Positions 35,907 to 45,190 of a stretch of DNA of 64,000 nt are shown here, piece by piece. The stretch lies in NCBI RefSeq assembly GCF_014205275.1, contig NZ_JACHND010000001.1:1054001-1118000 (forward strand). The letters are read 5' to 3'. The notes under the pieces were generated by a model that searched no databases, was not told the DNA's origin, and was given only the letters and a program-made list of their open reading frames with translations. The translations under genes and the position numbers were made by a program. The stretch comes from Sphaerisporangium siamense. Lineage in GTDB: Bacteria; Actinomycetota; Actinomycetes; Streptosporangiales; Streptosporangiaceae. Position 1 is the stretch's first letter. Every line of letters starts with the position of its first letter.

Positions 35907-37142
35907 TTAGTCCTCCAGGAAATGCGCGAGCGCGGCCACGGTCAATGCGGCGGTGCCCGTGCGCAGGGTGGGCTCGGGGTCGGGGGCGAAGCGCGGCGAG
36001 TGGTTGGCGGGCACGGAGGCGAGCTTGGCGAGCGGCGTGTCGCCGGGCGCCCCGGCCCAGGACCCGGGCGAGAGCGAGCCCACGTACCAGTACGCCGTGG
36101 GCACCTCGCCGGCCGCGGCGAAGTGGGGGAAGTCCTCGCTCGCCATCGTCGGGGGCTGGAGCGCGACCGGGCCGAGGCAGCTCTCGTGCGCCCGGCGCAC
36201 CCGGCGGGCCGCCGCGTCGTGGTTGCGGTTGACCGGGGCGCGGGCGGTGACGGCGATGTCCGGGTCGGGGGCGGCGGAGGCGGCGCACTCGGCGCGGACG
36301 ACGCGGGAGACGGCCGCCACCGTCCGGTCCACCTGCTCGTCGGAGAACGCGCGCACGGTGATCGACATGGTGGCCGTGGCGGGGATGACGTTGGACCGGC
36401 TGCCCGCGTGCAGGGATCCGACCGTGACCACCACGGGCTCCAGGGGGTTGGTCTCGCGGGCCACCACCGCCTGCAGCCGGGTCACGACGGCGGCGGCGGT
36501 GACGACGGGGTCGATCGCGAGGTGCGGGGCCGCCGCGTGCCCGCCCTCGCCGTGGATCGTGACGTCGAGCTGTGCCGTGCCGGCCATCAGCACCGGGCCG
36601 GCGCCGTGCGCGACCGTTCCGGCGGGCAGCGGGATCAGGTGCTGGGCCAGGGCGACGTCCGGGCGGCCGAAGCGGTCGTACAGGCCGTCGTCGAGCATGG
36701 CGCGGGCGCCGGTCAGGGTCTCCTCCGCGGGCTGCCCGACCGCGAGAAGCGTGCCCGACCACTGGTCGCGGCGGCGGGCCAGCAGGCGTACGGCGCCGGC
36801 CAGGCAGGCGAGGTGGGCGTCGTGGCCGCAGGCGTGCATGGCGGGCCCGCGCGCGCTGTAGGGGAGGCCGGTCTCTTCGGCGAGGGGCAGGGCGTCGAGC
36901 TCGGCGCGGAGCAGCACGGTGGGACCCGGCCCGTTGGCGAGCACGCCTACCACACCGTGCCCGCCAACGGACCGGAGAACCTGGAGGCCTTCCGAGCCGA
37001 GCCTGGCGGCAAAGGTGTCGGCCGTGCGGTTCTCCTCCCCGGAAAGCTCGGGATTCTGGTGGATATCCTTATACAAATCCACCAAAACCCCGACATTTCG
37101 GGGTAAGTCGGCGAGTACGGCCTGTGCCTTTGCTCGCATCAT
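35907..37142 (-). CDS. M20-family amidohydrolase at the end of the RiPP operon
   Basis: A 411-residue zinc hydrolase of the hippurate/IAA-amino-acid hydrolase type. Metal and catalytic residues are in LLRAELDALPL, MHACGHDAHLACL (about 101-113), VGQPAEET and HGEGGHAAAPH. The start ATG 37142 overlaps the response-regulator stop, so it is translationally coupled to the RiPP operon. Family members cleave N-acyl or amide bonds of amino acids. It might trim, mature or inactivate the peptide product. That role is inferred from position only. Confidence 0.87.
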   Translation of the reverse strand: MMRAKAQAVLADLPRNVGVLVDLYKDIHQNPELSGEENRTADTFAARLGSEGLQVLRSVGGHGVVGVLANGPGPTVLLRAELDALPLAEETGLPYSARGPAMHACGHDAHLACLAGAVRLLARRRDQWSGTLLAVGQPAEETLTGARAMLDDGLYDRFGRPDVALAQHLIPLPAGTVAHGAGPVLMAGTAQLDVTIHGEGGHAAAPHLAIDPVVTAAAVVTRLQAVVARETNPLEPVVVTVGSLHAGSRSNVIPATATMSITVRAFSDEQVDRTVAAVSRVVRAECAASAAPDPDIAVTARAPVNRNHDAAARRVRRAHESCLGPVALQPPTMASEDFPHFAAAGEVPTAYWYVGSLSPGSWAGAPGDTPLAKLASVPANHSPRFAPDPEPTLRTGTAALTVAALAHFLED

Positions 37143-37747
37143 AACCAGCCCGCCGTGCTCGCGGCACGGTACGCGGCCACCTTGTTGGCCACGCCGAGCT
37201 TGGTGATGGCCGAGGACATGTAGTTGCGCACGGTTCCCTCCGACAGGTGCAGGCGTCCGGCGATCTCGGGAAAGGTGAGCCCGTCGCCGGACAGCCGGAT
37301 GATCTCGGTCTCCCGCGGCGACAGCGGGCTGGTGCCCAGCGCGACGGCCTCGGTGGCCAGCTCGGGGTCGATGTAGCGGCCGCCCCGATGGATGGTCCGC
37401 ACGGCCTCGGCGAGCGCGCCGGCCGACATCGTGCCCTTGGACAGGAAGCCCCGGACCCCCGACCGCATGGCGCGGTGCAGGTAGCCCGGCTTGGCGTGCC
37501 CGGTGAGGATGACGATCCCGCGCCCCGGGCGGGCGGCGGCCAGGAGGGACGCCGTCTGGAGGCCGTCGAGCCCCGGCATGTCGATGTCGAGCAGCACGAC
37601 GTCGGCGTCGTGCCGGTCGGCCAGGCCGGCGACCAGGTCGCCGCGGTCCGCGGTGCCGACGACCTCGATGTCGTCCTCCAGCGAAAGGATCATCTCCAGC
37701 GACTCCCTGATGAGCCGCTCGTCGTCGGCGATCACGACGCGGATCAT
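37139..37747 (-). CDS. NarL/LuxR-family response regulator of the RiPP operon
   Basis: A 202-residue regulator. Receiver residues about 1-120 include phospho-Asp in VVLLDIDMPGLDG (about 53) and Thr/Lys positions VILTGHA and FLSKGT. The LuxR-type helix-turn-helix is about 140-195 (LSPRETEIIRLSGDGLTFPE, HLSEGTVRNYMSSAITKLGV). Its last sense codon is TTA (37142-37144), rare at this GC content. The kinase gene overlaps it upstream. It likely controls export or immunity genes in response to cell-envelope or peptide signals. Confidence 0.9.
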   Translation of the reverse strand: MIRVVIADDERLIRESLEMILSLEDDIEVVGTADRGDLVAGLADRHDADVVLLDIDMPGLDGLQTASLLAAARPGRGIVILTGHAKPGYLHRAMRSGVRGFLSKGTMSAGALAEAVRTIHRGGRYIDPELATEAVALGTSPLSPRETEIIRLSGDGLTFPEIAGRLHLSEGTVRNYMSSAITKLGVANKVAAYRAASTAGWL

Positions 37748-38871
37748 GTGCGCGCCCCCTTGGTGAGCGGCAGGTTCGCCCGCAGCGTGAACCTGCCCAG
37801 ACTGGATTCCGCGCTGAACTCCCCGTCCACGGCGGCCACCCGCTCCGCCAGGCCGGTGAGCCCGGAGCCGGAGGCGCGCAGGGAGCCCGCGCCGTCGTTG
37901 ACGATCTCCACGAGCAGGTCGCCGCCGCTCACCCGCAGCTTGATCGTGCAGGTGGTGGCCTTGGCGTGGCGCAGGATGTTGGTGCCCGCCTCGCGGACGA
38001 TCCACCCGGACACCTCCTGCACGTCCTGGGGCAGCCCCACCGGCGCGGCGTCCGCGTCGCACCGGATCCCGGCCAGCTCCAGGATCGAGCACACCCCGGC
38101 GACCTCGTCGGCCAGCGTGGGGTTGCGGTAGCCGCGCACGAGACTGCGCAGGTCGCGCACGGAGTCCGCGGCGAGCTGCCGGGCGCTCTCGATCTCGGTG
38201 GCCGCCCGGCGCGGATCGCGCTCCAGCAGCCGCAGCGCCACCTCGTTCTTCAGCCCGATGACCGACAGCGCGTGCCCCAGCACGTCGTGCAGGTCGCGGG
38301 CGAAGCGCAGGCGTTCCTCCACCACGGCGAGCTGGGCCAGCTCGGCCCGGCCGCGGAAGACCTCCTCGGCGAAGTGGCCGAGCCAGCCCAGCGCGCCCAC
38401 GATGATCGCGGTGAGCGCCGTGCGCAGGATCAGGTCGACCAGGTCGAGCCCGCCGAGCGGCGCCAGCTCGGCGCCGCCGACCAGCGCCTGCCCGGTCAGG
38501 AGCAGCGGGACCGCGACGAGCGTGCGGCGCGGGGCCAGGGTGATGGCGGCGAACCCGGCCAGCAGAGCCGGCAGGGCCAGCCAGAGCGGCCCGAAGCACA
38601 GCGGCATGGCGAAGGCGGCGCTGCCGCAGATGGCCAGGTCGAGCAGGCGCCGGTCACCGCCCGCGCCGTAGGTCAGGGTCTCCCCCACCACGCGGAAGGC
38701 GGTCGCCAGGAACGCCGCGACCCCCAGCCCGGCCAGGACGATCTGGCCTGGGCTGGGGGGCGGGACGGCGGTCAGCCAGTACGCGGCGGGCTCGCCGACG
38801 TAGCCGATCGTGACCAGGACGATCACAGCGGCCACGGCCCGCGTGACGCGCTGCGGGGTGAGCAAGGTCAT
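37744..38871 (-). CDS. NarX/DesK-type sensor histidine kinase of the RiPP operon
   Basis: A 375-residue kinase with about six hydrophobic segments in residues 10-165, then a HisKA_3 domain (RFARDLHDVLGHALSVIG, phospho-His about 195) and an ATPase domain with REAGTNILRHAKA and GSGLTGLAERV. ATG 38871 overlaps the ABC permease stop, and the regulator follows with a 4-nt overlap. ABC pair plus kinase plus LuxR regulator is a common drug-response module; here it is embedded in the RiPP operon. Confidence 0.9.
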   Translation of the reverse strand: MTLLTPQRVTRAVAAVIVLVTIGYVGEPAAYWLTAVPPPSPGQIVLAGLGVAAFLATAFRVVGETLTYGAGGDRRLLDLAICGSAAFAMPLCFGPLWLALPALLAGFAAITLAPRRTLVAVPLLLTGQALVGGAELAPLGGLDLVDLILRTALTAIIVGALGWLGHFAEEVFRGRAELAQLAVVEERLRFARDLHDVLGHALSVIGLKNEVALRLLERDPRRAATEIESARQLAADSVRDLRSLVRGYRNPTLADEVAGVCSILELAGIRCDADAAPVGLPQDVQEVSGWIVREAGTNILRHAKATTCTIKLRVSGGDLLVEIVNDGAGSLRASGSGLTGLAERVAAVDGEFSAESSLGRFTLRANLPLTKGART

Positions 38872-39680
38872 TTGTGTCGAGGATCCCACCGGAAGAACTG
38901 CTGGGCCATCCCGAACCCGATGCCGATCCAGGCGCACATCACGCCGAGAGGCTCGGCGCAGGCGTGCAGGGAGCCCAGGAAGTCCACCTGCTGGGGGATC
39001 GCCGTGCCGGCCGGGTCGCTGGCGAAGTCCAGCCCGAGGTAGGCGGTCCTGACGATCGCGGCGACCGCCGTGCTGGGCAGGAACTGCGCCGGAGTCTGCA
39101 GGAAGTCCGGCAGGCTGGACAGGGGGGCGAACACCCCCGAGCCCGCCGCCATGAGCGCGATCACCGGGGTGACGATCCAGGTCGAGGCCTCGGCGCTGGG
39201 CAGCAGTCCGGAGAAGCCGATCGCGATGACCGCGAACATCATCGCGCCCAGCAGCACGGCGAGGATGAGCAGCGGGACGTTGCTGGGGACCGGGGAGTCC
39301 AGCACGACCAGCCCGACCGTGACCAGGACGGCGATCTGGATGACGCTCACCACCGTGCCGCTGACCGCCTCGCCGGTGAGGATGGCCATGTCGCTGAGCG
39401 GCGTGCCGCGCAGCCGCTTGTAGATGAGCCCGTCCCGCCGGGCCGCCGCCGAGTTGATCACGTTGTAGACGATCCAGAACAGCGTGAACGCGATGAACCC
39501 GGGCAGCAGGAACACCCCGGCGTCGAAGCCGAACAGCGTGCCCTTGCGGTGCTGGCTGATGGGGTAGGCCAGCGCCAGGCCGAGCGGCACGAGGACGGCC
39601 GTCAGGGCGAAGCCGATGTCGCGCCAGTAGACCCGCTGCGACAGCAGGAACTGCGCGTGGAAGTGCCGTAACCAGGTCAT
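38868..39680 (-). CDS. DrrB-like ABC-2 transporter permease
   Basis: A 270-residue membrane protein with six helices. The ARRDGLIYKRLRGTPLSDMA segment is the coupling region of ABC-2 permeases, and the last helices include SGVFAPLSSLPDFLQTPAQF typical of the DrrB group. It forms an exporter with the ATPase upstream (4-nt overlap). In the RiPP operon it is likely the producer's immunity pump, working at the membrane. Confidence 0.88.
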   Translation of the reverse strand: MTWLRHFHAQFLLSQRVYWRDIGFALTAVLVPLGLALAYPISQHRKGTLFGFDAGVFLLPGFIAFTLFWIVYNVINSAAARRDGLIYKRLRGTPLSDMAILTGEAVSGTVVSVIQIAVLVTVGLVVLDSPVPSNVPLLILAVLLGAMMFAVIAIGFSGLLPSAEASTWIVTPVIALMAAGSGVFAPLSSLPDFLQTPAQFLPSTAVAAIVRTAYLGLDFASDPAGTAIPQQVDFLGSLHACAEPLGVMCAWIGIGFGMAQQFFRWDPRHK

Positions 39681-40597
39681 ACCACTGCCCTTCCCTGCGC
39701 CGCGACGTCGAGGAAGACGTCCTCAAGGGAGGCGGCGCGCACCTCGAGGTCTTGGAGACCGACGGAGTTCTGCTCGGCCCAGGTCAGCAGGGCCAGCAGC
39801 GTCGCCTGCGGTTCGCCGGTGAGGATCTCCAGCACCGGGCCGCGCTCCTCCACCCGGGCTCCGGGGAACACCGGGAGCCGGTCGGCCCGGGTCGAGGCGT
39901 CGGCGCGGAAGGTGATCCTGGTGTCGGCGCCGCGCGCGATGACCTCGCTCATCGGGCCCTGGCGGACGATCCGCCCGCTGTCCATGATCGCCACATGGTC
40001 GGCGAGGAACTCCGCCTCCTCCATATAGTGCGTGGTCAGCAGGATGGACACGCCCTCACGCACGATCCCGGCGAGGTAGCTCCAGGTGGCCCGGCGGGCG
40101 TCCGGGTCCAGGCCGGTGGTCGGCTCGTCGAGGAAGAGGAGCCGCGGCCGGCCGAGGACGGCCAGCGCCAGGTCCAGCTTGCGGCGCTCGCCGCCCGACA
40201 GCCACCGCACCCGGGTCCTGGCCTTGGACTCCAGCCCGACCAGTTCCAGACTCTCGGCGACGCCGCGGGGGTTCACCGTGAAGCGCCGCCACGCCTTGAT
40301 CGTCTCGCCGACCGTCAGGTCCTGGAAGAACCCCGCCTCCTGCAGCATGACGCCGATCCGATCGGCGATCTTGGCACGCTGCGCGAAGGGGTCGTGGTCC
40401 AGGACCCGTACGGTGCCGGCCGAGGGCTTCAGGTAGCCCTCCAGGACGTCCATGGTGGTCGTCTTGCCGGCGCCGTTCGTGCCGAGAAGGGCGAACACTT
40501 CACCGGGCTGCACTTGAAAGGAAATATCGTCGACAGCGGTGAAGTCCCCGTATTTCTGGCGGAGGCCGTGGACTTCGATGACCGGCTTCTCTGTCAT
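39677..40597 (-). CDS. DrrA-like ABC transporter ATP-binding protein
   Basis: A 306-residue ATPase. Walker A GTNGAGKTTT (about 37-46), signature LSGGERRKLDLALA, Walker B LLFLDEPTTGLD and switch His in LTTHYMEEAE. The C-terminal 80 residues are the DrrA-type accessory domain. The start overlaps the SpaB_C-like gene stop by 4 nt, tying the pump to the biosynthetic genes. Probable role: self-protection or additional export. Confidence 0.9.
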   Translation of the reverse strand: MTEKPVIEVHGLRQKYGDFTAVDDISFQVQPGEVFALLGTNGAGKTTTMDVLEGYLKPSAGTVRVLDHDPFAQRAKIADRIGVMLQEAGFFQDLTVGETIKAWRRFTVNPRGVAESLELVGLESKARTRVRWLSGGERRKLDLALAVLGRPRLLFLDEPTTGLDPDARRATWSYLAGIVREGVSILLTTHYMEEAEFLADHVAIMDSGRIVRQGPMSEVIARGADTRITFRADASTRADRLPVFPGARVEERGPVLEILTGEPQATLLALLTWAEQNSVGLQDLEVRAASLEDVFLDVAAQGRAVV

Positions 40598-41448
40598 GAT
40601 CCGACCTTAGAAATCTCCGCCGCGTCGCCGGTAGGCCGATCCTTCAGAACCTCGGTGTGACAGGTGTCATGCGCCTCCACCCACAGCAGACGGGCTATCT
40701 GCGCCTCCTCGCCCGGGGCCACCCCGAGGCGGTTGTTCATCAGGTGGATGTGGTGAAAGGCCAGGGTGAAGTCGGTACGGGTGCGCGGTCGCGCGGCCGA
40801 GCCCAGCATCGCCCAGAAGTCGCCGGCGTAGCCGGTGAGCACCCGCCGGGCGTGCGGGTCGGCCAGGACGCCGTCGATGTGGGCGCGCAGCTTCGCCGCG
40901 GGCGCCCGGCCCGGTCCCGGCGCGACGCGGGCGGTCGCCGGCACCGGCCAGACGGCCGTTCTGAGGCCACGGCCCGACCAGTACCACGCGTACTGGTGCA
41001 GGAACGCCACGCGCGAGCGTGGCGGCAGCCCGCGGACGATGAGGTCGGTGTGCGCCGCGCCGCACAACACCCGGGCGGCACGGCGCCGGGCGCCCGCGCA
41101 GGCGAGCGCGGCCTCGCTGCCGAGCTGGAAGACGCGTTCGGCGAAGGGCACGCCCGCCGCGCCGTACTTGTCGTGCTCGGGTTCGTAGAGCCGTTTCAGC
41201 ACGGACTCGGCGCGGGCGTTCAGCGGCCCGTCCAGCTCGTCCTCGTAGGCGGCGATCTGGTCCTGCTCGCCGTAGAGGCGGAGGCGGAGGTGGAGGCCCA
41301 GGAGGTCGATGTACTGGAGATAGAACCACTGCAAATCAGGAAATTTCGTCTTTAGATTGCTGATGGCCGGGCTTACCACGTCCGCGAGAAGGTCGCGGAT
41401 CTTGTCGAGGTCGGTGACGTAGGCCCGGTAGTACAGCCACTCACCCAT
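40594..41448 (-). CDS. SpaB_C/thiopeptide-type protein, probable glutamate-elimination enzyme
   Basis: A 284-residue protein. GEWLYYRAYVTDLDKIRDLL at the start and LHLRLRLYG (about 52-60) match the stand-alone SpaB_C ('thiopeptide-type bacteriocin biosynthesis') family, and the FHHIHLMNNRLGV stretch near 235 is also typical. In split LanB systems this partner removes glutamate from glutamylated Ser/Thr to leave dehydroalanine/dehydrobutyrine. Related proteins in thiopeptide clusters make the pyridine ring. With only one copy here, elimination is the simpler role. It overlaps the LanB gene by 8 bp. Confidence 0.78.
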   Translation of the reverse strand: MGEWLYYRAYVTDLDKIRDLLADVVSPAISNLKTKFPDLQWFYLQYIDLLGLHLRLRLYGEQDQIAAYEDELDGPLNARAESVLKRLYEPEHDKYGAAGVPFAERVFQLGSEAALACAGARRRAARVLCGAAHTDLIVRGLPPRSRVAFLHQYAWYWSGRGLRTAVWPVPATARVAPGPGRAPAAKLRAHIDGVLADPHARRVLTGYAGDFWAMLGSAARPRTRTDFTLAFHHIHLMNNRLGVAPGEEAQIARLLWVEAHDTCHTEVLKDRPTGDAAEISKVGS

Positions 41449-43690
41449 GGCGCACCATCACTCCGTACTCGGTGGCGTGCTCGTCGCCGTGGTCGTCCCT
41501 GCCGGGCAGCGCCTCGACCAGCTCGACCACCGCCGCGTCCCCGCGTACCTGCCGCAGCGCCGTCCACACGGCGAGCGGGTGGTCGAACCCGAGCCACTGC
41601 GGCTTCTCCGGGCGCGCCACGCCCGCCCGCGGCCCCCGCTGGCGCAGGAAGACCTCCGCGGGCAGGCCCAGCCCCGTCCGCCAGCGCTCGACCTCCGCCA
41701 GGAAGCCCACCAGGTCCGCGCCCGGCCGGGGGATCTCGTCGGGCGCGACCCGCCAGCGCTCCCGCCGGTAGACGACCCCGTCGCGTTCCAGGCGCGGGAC
41801 GTGGCCGGACGCGTCGCCGCCGGGCGGGGACGCCGTCCATGGGTCGCACAAGGTGTGGACGACCCTCTCCACGCCGCGCATCAGTGCCGGCGGGATCGCC
41901 CCCAGGTAGGCGAGGGCGGCGGGATGGCCGGTGTGATCGGCCGCCTGGAGCGTGCCGGTGCCGGGATCGTGCCGCAACGTGAACCCGCGCAGGTCGGTCA
42001 CCCCCTCCCCGGCCAACTCCGCGCCCCAGGAGACGTACGGCAGGCTCCTCAGGGCGGGACGCTGGAAGTCCACCCAGTCGGCGTGGGCGGACCACTGGTA
42101 GACGCGGCAGCCGGGATGGCGCTCCCCCAGCCACGCGGCGATGGTCGCCGCCAGCGCGTCGTGCAGCTCCGGCACCACCGCCCAGCGCGCGATCAGGCCG
42201 GCGAACCCGGAGTGCACGCGGTTGACGACCAGCAGGTCGCCGGCGGTCTGGTAGAAGACGGTGCTCATGGCGGCCCCGAGCGTCCCGTGCCCCCCGAGGC
42301 CGTGCCGCGCCGGCGACGGCCGGTCGGCCGGGAACGGGTCCATGCCCGCCGTCGTGAGGAAGTCGTAGCAGAAGGCCAGCAGGTCGGGCGCGGTCCCGCC
42401 GGCGCCGTGCCGGTGCAGGAAGAACTCGACGAGCCGGTCGTACAGCGCCAGCCGGCGGACGCCCGGCGTGAGCGTGCTCGCCACCTGTGCCAGCCGCTCG
42501 TCCGGCCCGCGCGCCGCGCTCCCGTGCGCGACGACCTCGTGGAAGAGCGGCACGGCGTCCAGCCAGCGCGGCGGCCGTCCGAAGGCGGAGGCGAGCGCCT
42601 GCCCGCAGGCGGCCGAGCCGGCGACACGGTCGGCGGCCGGAGCCCGCGCGAGCTCCGCCTCCAGCCGCGCCGGCCCGGCCACCGCCCCCGCGAGGTCCTC
42701 GCCGGCGGCATGCGCCGCGAGCGCGGCGGACAGCGCCGTGAAGTGCCGTCCGTCCGCAAGCGCCCAAGGGGTGACCGGCAGCAGCAGGCCGGTGGCGATC
42801 ATGCGGCGGGCGGCGCGCAGGGGGACGTCCATCAGCTCGGCCGCCCTGCGCAGCGGCACGGCCCCGGCGGGCAGCCGCGCCCAGGCGTCCGCGTCCCCGC
42901 AGTCGGTCAGCTCGTCGTCGCGGAAGAACACCCCGTGGGCGCGGGTGTAGACGGGCAGCAGCCCGCGCACGCGCCCCCCGGCCACGCGCAGGCTCGGGTT
43001 GCGCACCACCGGCTGCCAGGACGGCCCGTCGGGGCGCTCGGCCAGGTCCCGCAGCAGCGCGAGCGCCGCCGTGCGCGAGGAGGACACCGCCCGCCCCGCC
43101 CGTCCTCCCGGCACGCCCACCGTGGCGAGGCCGGCGAACGGGCTCGGCTTGAGCGCCGTCCTGGTCAGGTAGGACACGGCGCTGCGGACCAGCCGCGCGT
43201 CACGGTCCGGCGCCCGCGCGGCCAGCAGCTCGGCGGTGAACAGGGGGCCGGCCAGCGCGAGCGCCTCGAGGATGCCGGGCGTCCTCAGCCACCGCAGCGT
43301 CGCGCGGACCGAGGCGGCCAGCTCGGCCTCGGCCGCCTCCGCCGCCTTGGCCAGCCACTCCTCGTGCCCGGTGACCGCCTGCGCGAAGGCCGTGAGCAGG
43401 TCGGCGGTCGCCGGGTCGGCGTGGGCCAGCACACGCGCGCGCACCGCCTCAGGCGTGGCCCTGAGGTTGTGGCTGTCGCGGCGGATCCGCAGCGCGGCGC
43501 GGCGCACGGCGGGGGCCAGCGCCGGCACCAGCCGGTAGAGGGCGTCGCCGAGCGGCCCGGCCAGCGCCTCGGCCGTCGCCCGGCAGGCGAGGGCCTGCCG
43601 TACGGCGGCCATCGTCTCGGGCGCGGCCAGCGCGTCCACGGCCCGCACGGGCAGGCCGCAGACCCGCTCAACCAGCGGTGGCCTGGCCAT
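41441..43690 (-). CDS. LanB-type lantibiotic dehydratase, glutamylation domain protein
   Basis: A 749-residue soluble enzyme. AVSYLTRTALKPSPFAGLAT (about 170-190) and RPEKPQWLGFDHPLAVWTAL (about 700) are LanB landmarks. It ends before the SpaB_C elimination domain, which is encoded separately downstream, as in thiopeptide and goadsporin systems. It should transfer glutamate from glutamyl-tRNA to Ser/Thr of the precursor peptides. It overlaps the SagB-type gene by 23 bp. Confidence 0.82.
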   Translation of the reverse strand: MARPPLVERVCGLPVRAVDALAAPETMAAVRQALACRATAEALAGPLGDALYRLVPALAPAVRRAALRIRRDSHNLRATPEAVRARVLAHADPATADLLTAFAQAVTGHEEWLAKAAEAAEAELAASVRATLRWLRTPGILEALALAGPLFTAELLAARAPDRDARLVRSAVSYLTRTALKPSPFAGLATVGVPGGRAGRAVSSSRTAALALLRDLAERPDGPSWQPVVRNPSLRVAGGRVRGLLPVYTRAHGVFFRDDELTDCGDADAWARLPAGAVPLRRAAELMDVPLRAARRMIATGLLLPVTPWALADGRHFTALSAALAAHAAGEDLAGAVAGPARLEAELARAPAADRVAGSAACGQALASAFGRPPRWLDAVPLFHEVVAHGSAARGPDERLAQVASTLTPGVRRLALYDRLVEFFLHRHGAGGTAPDLLAFCYDFLTTAGMDPFPADRPSPARHGLGGHGTLGAAMSTVFYQTAGDLLVVNRVHSGFAGLIARWAVVPELHDALAATIAAWLGERHPGCRVYQWSAHADWVDFQRPALRSLPYVSWGAELAGEGVTDLRGFTLRHDPGTGTLQAADHTGHPAALAYLGAIPPALMRGVERVVHTLCDPWTASPPGGDASGHVPRLERDGVVYRRERWRVAPDEIPRPGADLVGFLAEVERWRTGLGLPAEVFLRQRGPRAGVARPEKPQWLGFDHPLAVWTALRQVRGDAAVVELVEALPGRDDHGDEHATEYGVMVRHG

Positions 43691-45182
43691 CGATCTCTCC
43701 GCGCAGGATCGCCTTGGCCTTGACGGCCCACTCGGGGTCGTTGCCGGGGCGCCAGTCGGGGGCGCGCCCCTCGGCCTCCGCGGGCGGCAGCCGCTCGGGC
43801 AGGCTGCCGAGCAGGAACTCGCCCACCGCCGACTCCCGCAGCCAGTCCAGGCCGAGGATGCGGCTGGAGGGCTCCAGGCTGCCGCTGCCCAGCCCGCACG
43901 GCGCCAGGCCCATGGCGGTGGCCACCAGGTACATCGTCTGGTACAGGACGCCGACGTGCTTGAGCGTGACGGCGTAGGCGATGGACTGGTACTTCCACGA
44001 CAGCCGCTGGAAGCGGGAGGTGATCGTGACGACGATGTCGGGGTCGGCGTACCCGCCGGTGGACAGGGAGCCGAGCCGGGCCAGCGTCTCCCGGTCGTCC
44101 TCGGCGGCGTTGACCAGGTGGAGCCGGTGCGCCTCCGGGTCGTAGTAGTAGATGCCGGGCTCCAGCCCCTCGCAGCGGCGCACGGTCAGGTAGAGGCTCA
44201 GCTCGTAACTGGCCCCGCCGCACGGCCACGGCAGCGTCGCGCCCTCGTACGGCATGCCGTCGCCCGTGCGCGGCCCGTACCGGCCGCGCACCCGGTGGAC
44301 CCGGTAGAGGAACTCGGCGAGCTCGCCCAGCGCCATCGGCCGGGGCCCGTAGTCGCGGACGGACTGACGGGCCTCCATGGCGATCAGCAGCCCGGGGTCG
44401 CGGGCCGCGATCTCCTCGAAGTCCGGGCGTGGCAGCGCCAGCCCCTCGCCTTCCGGCGCGGGGCGGACCGCCGGCAGCGGCTCGATCGACCCGCGGTGCG
44501 GGAAACGGCCGCCGAAGAGCTCGTCGTGCCTGCCGGTCCTGCTGCGCGAGTGGAACAGCAGGTCGTGGAACTCCCACTGGCGCAGCACCGGGTCGTCGGG
44601 CGCGTCGGCCCGTTCCACCAGCTCCACTCCCGCCAGGTGGGCGAGCAGTTCCTCCACCAGGCCGATGGGCAGGTCGGGCCCGGCCAGCTCGACCGCGGTC
44701 GTCTCCTCGGCCAGCCCGCAGAGCAGGGCGCGGGCGGCCGGCGTGCGGGCGACCACGCGGAACAGGCTGAGCGGCGACTCCACGACCAGCCGGCCGTCCC
44801 TGGCGCGCAGGTAGGCGAAGCGCGACAGGCGGACCGGCGTGCGCGGGCCGATCGCCGTCGGTGTGTACGCCGCGTCGCGGGTGCGCGGCTCGACCCGCAG
44901 GTGGTCGAGGCCCGCGGCGGGCAGGCTGGTCACGACGAGGTGGCCGAGCCGGGTCAGGACGTGGCCGACCTCCGGCGCGTCCCGGAGCAGCTCCTGGTCG
45001 GAGGTGGGCCCCTTGAGCAGCCTCAGCAGGGCCTCCTGGACGGCGGGGCGCACGTTGCGCAGGCGGAGGCCGCCCCAGTCGCCGAGGGTCACCTCCAGCC
45101 CGTTCCCGCCGTCGCCACCGTCCTCGTCGAGGGACCGCGCCGCGACGCCGTCGCGGAACACCAGGTACCTGTCTGCGATCAT
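43668..45182 (-). CDS. SagB-type azoline dehydrogenase
   Basis: A 504-residue protein. The N-terminal 240 residues are a poorly conserved peptide-engaging region. Residues about 265-490 form an FMN nitroreductase-type domain: AMEARQSVRDYGPRPMALGE, ELSLYLTVRRCEGLEPGIYY, then GLAPCGLGSGSLEPSSRILG. It oxidises thiazolines/oxazolines, made by the YcaO enzyme, to thiazoles/oxazoles. ATG 45182 with AGGAGATGCC ahead is chosen; the frame is open for over 1.9 kb upstream only as a shadow of the YcaO gene. Confidence 0.85.
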   Translation of the reverse strand: MIADRYLVFRDGVAARSLDEDGGDGGNGLEVTLGDWGGLRLRNVRPAVQEALLRLLKGPTSDQELLRDAPEVGHVLTRLGHLVVTSLPAAGLDHLRVEPRTRDAAYTPTAIGPRTPVRLSRFAYLRARDGRLVVESPLSLFRVVARTPAARALLCGLAEETTAVELAGPDLPIGLVEELLAHLAGVELVERADAPDDPVLRQWEFHDLLFHSRSRTGRHDELFGGRFPHRGSIEPLPAVRPAPEGEGLALPRPDFEEIAARDPGLLIAMEARQSVRDYGPRPMALGELAEFLYRVHRVRGRYGPRTGDGMPYEGATLPWPCGGASYELSLYLTVRRCEGLEPGIYYYDPEAHRLHLVNAAEDDRETLARLGSLSTGGYADPDIVVTITSRFQRLSWKYQSIAYAVTLKHVGVLYQTMYLVATAMGLAPCGLGSGSLEPSSRILGLDWLRESAVGEFLLGSLPERLPPAEAEGRAPDWRPGNDPEWAVKAKAILRGEIDGQATAG

Positions 45183-45190
45183 GGCATCTC

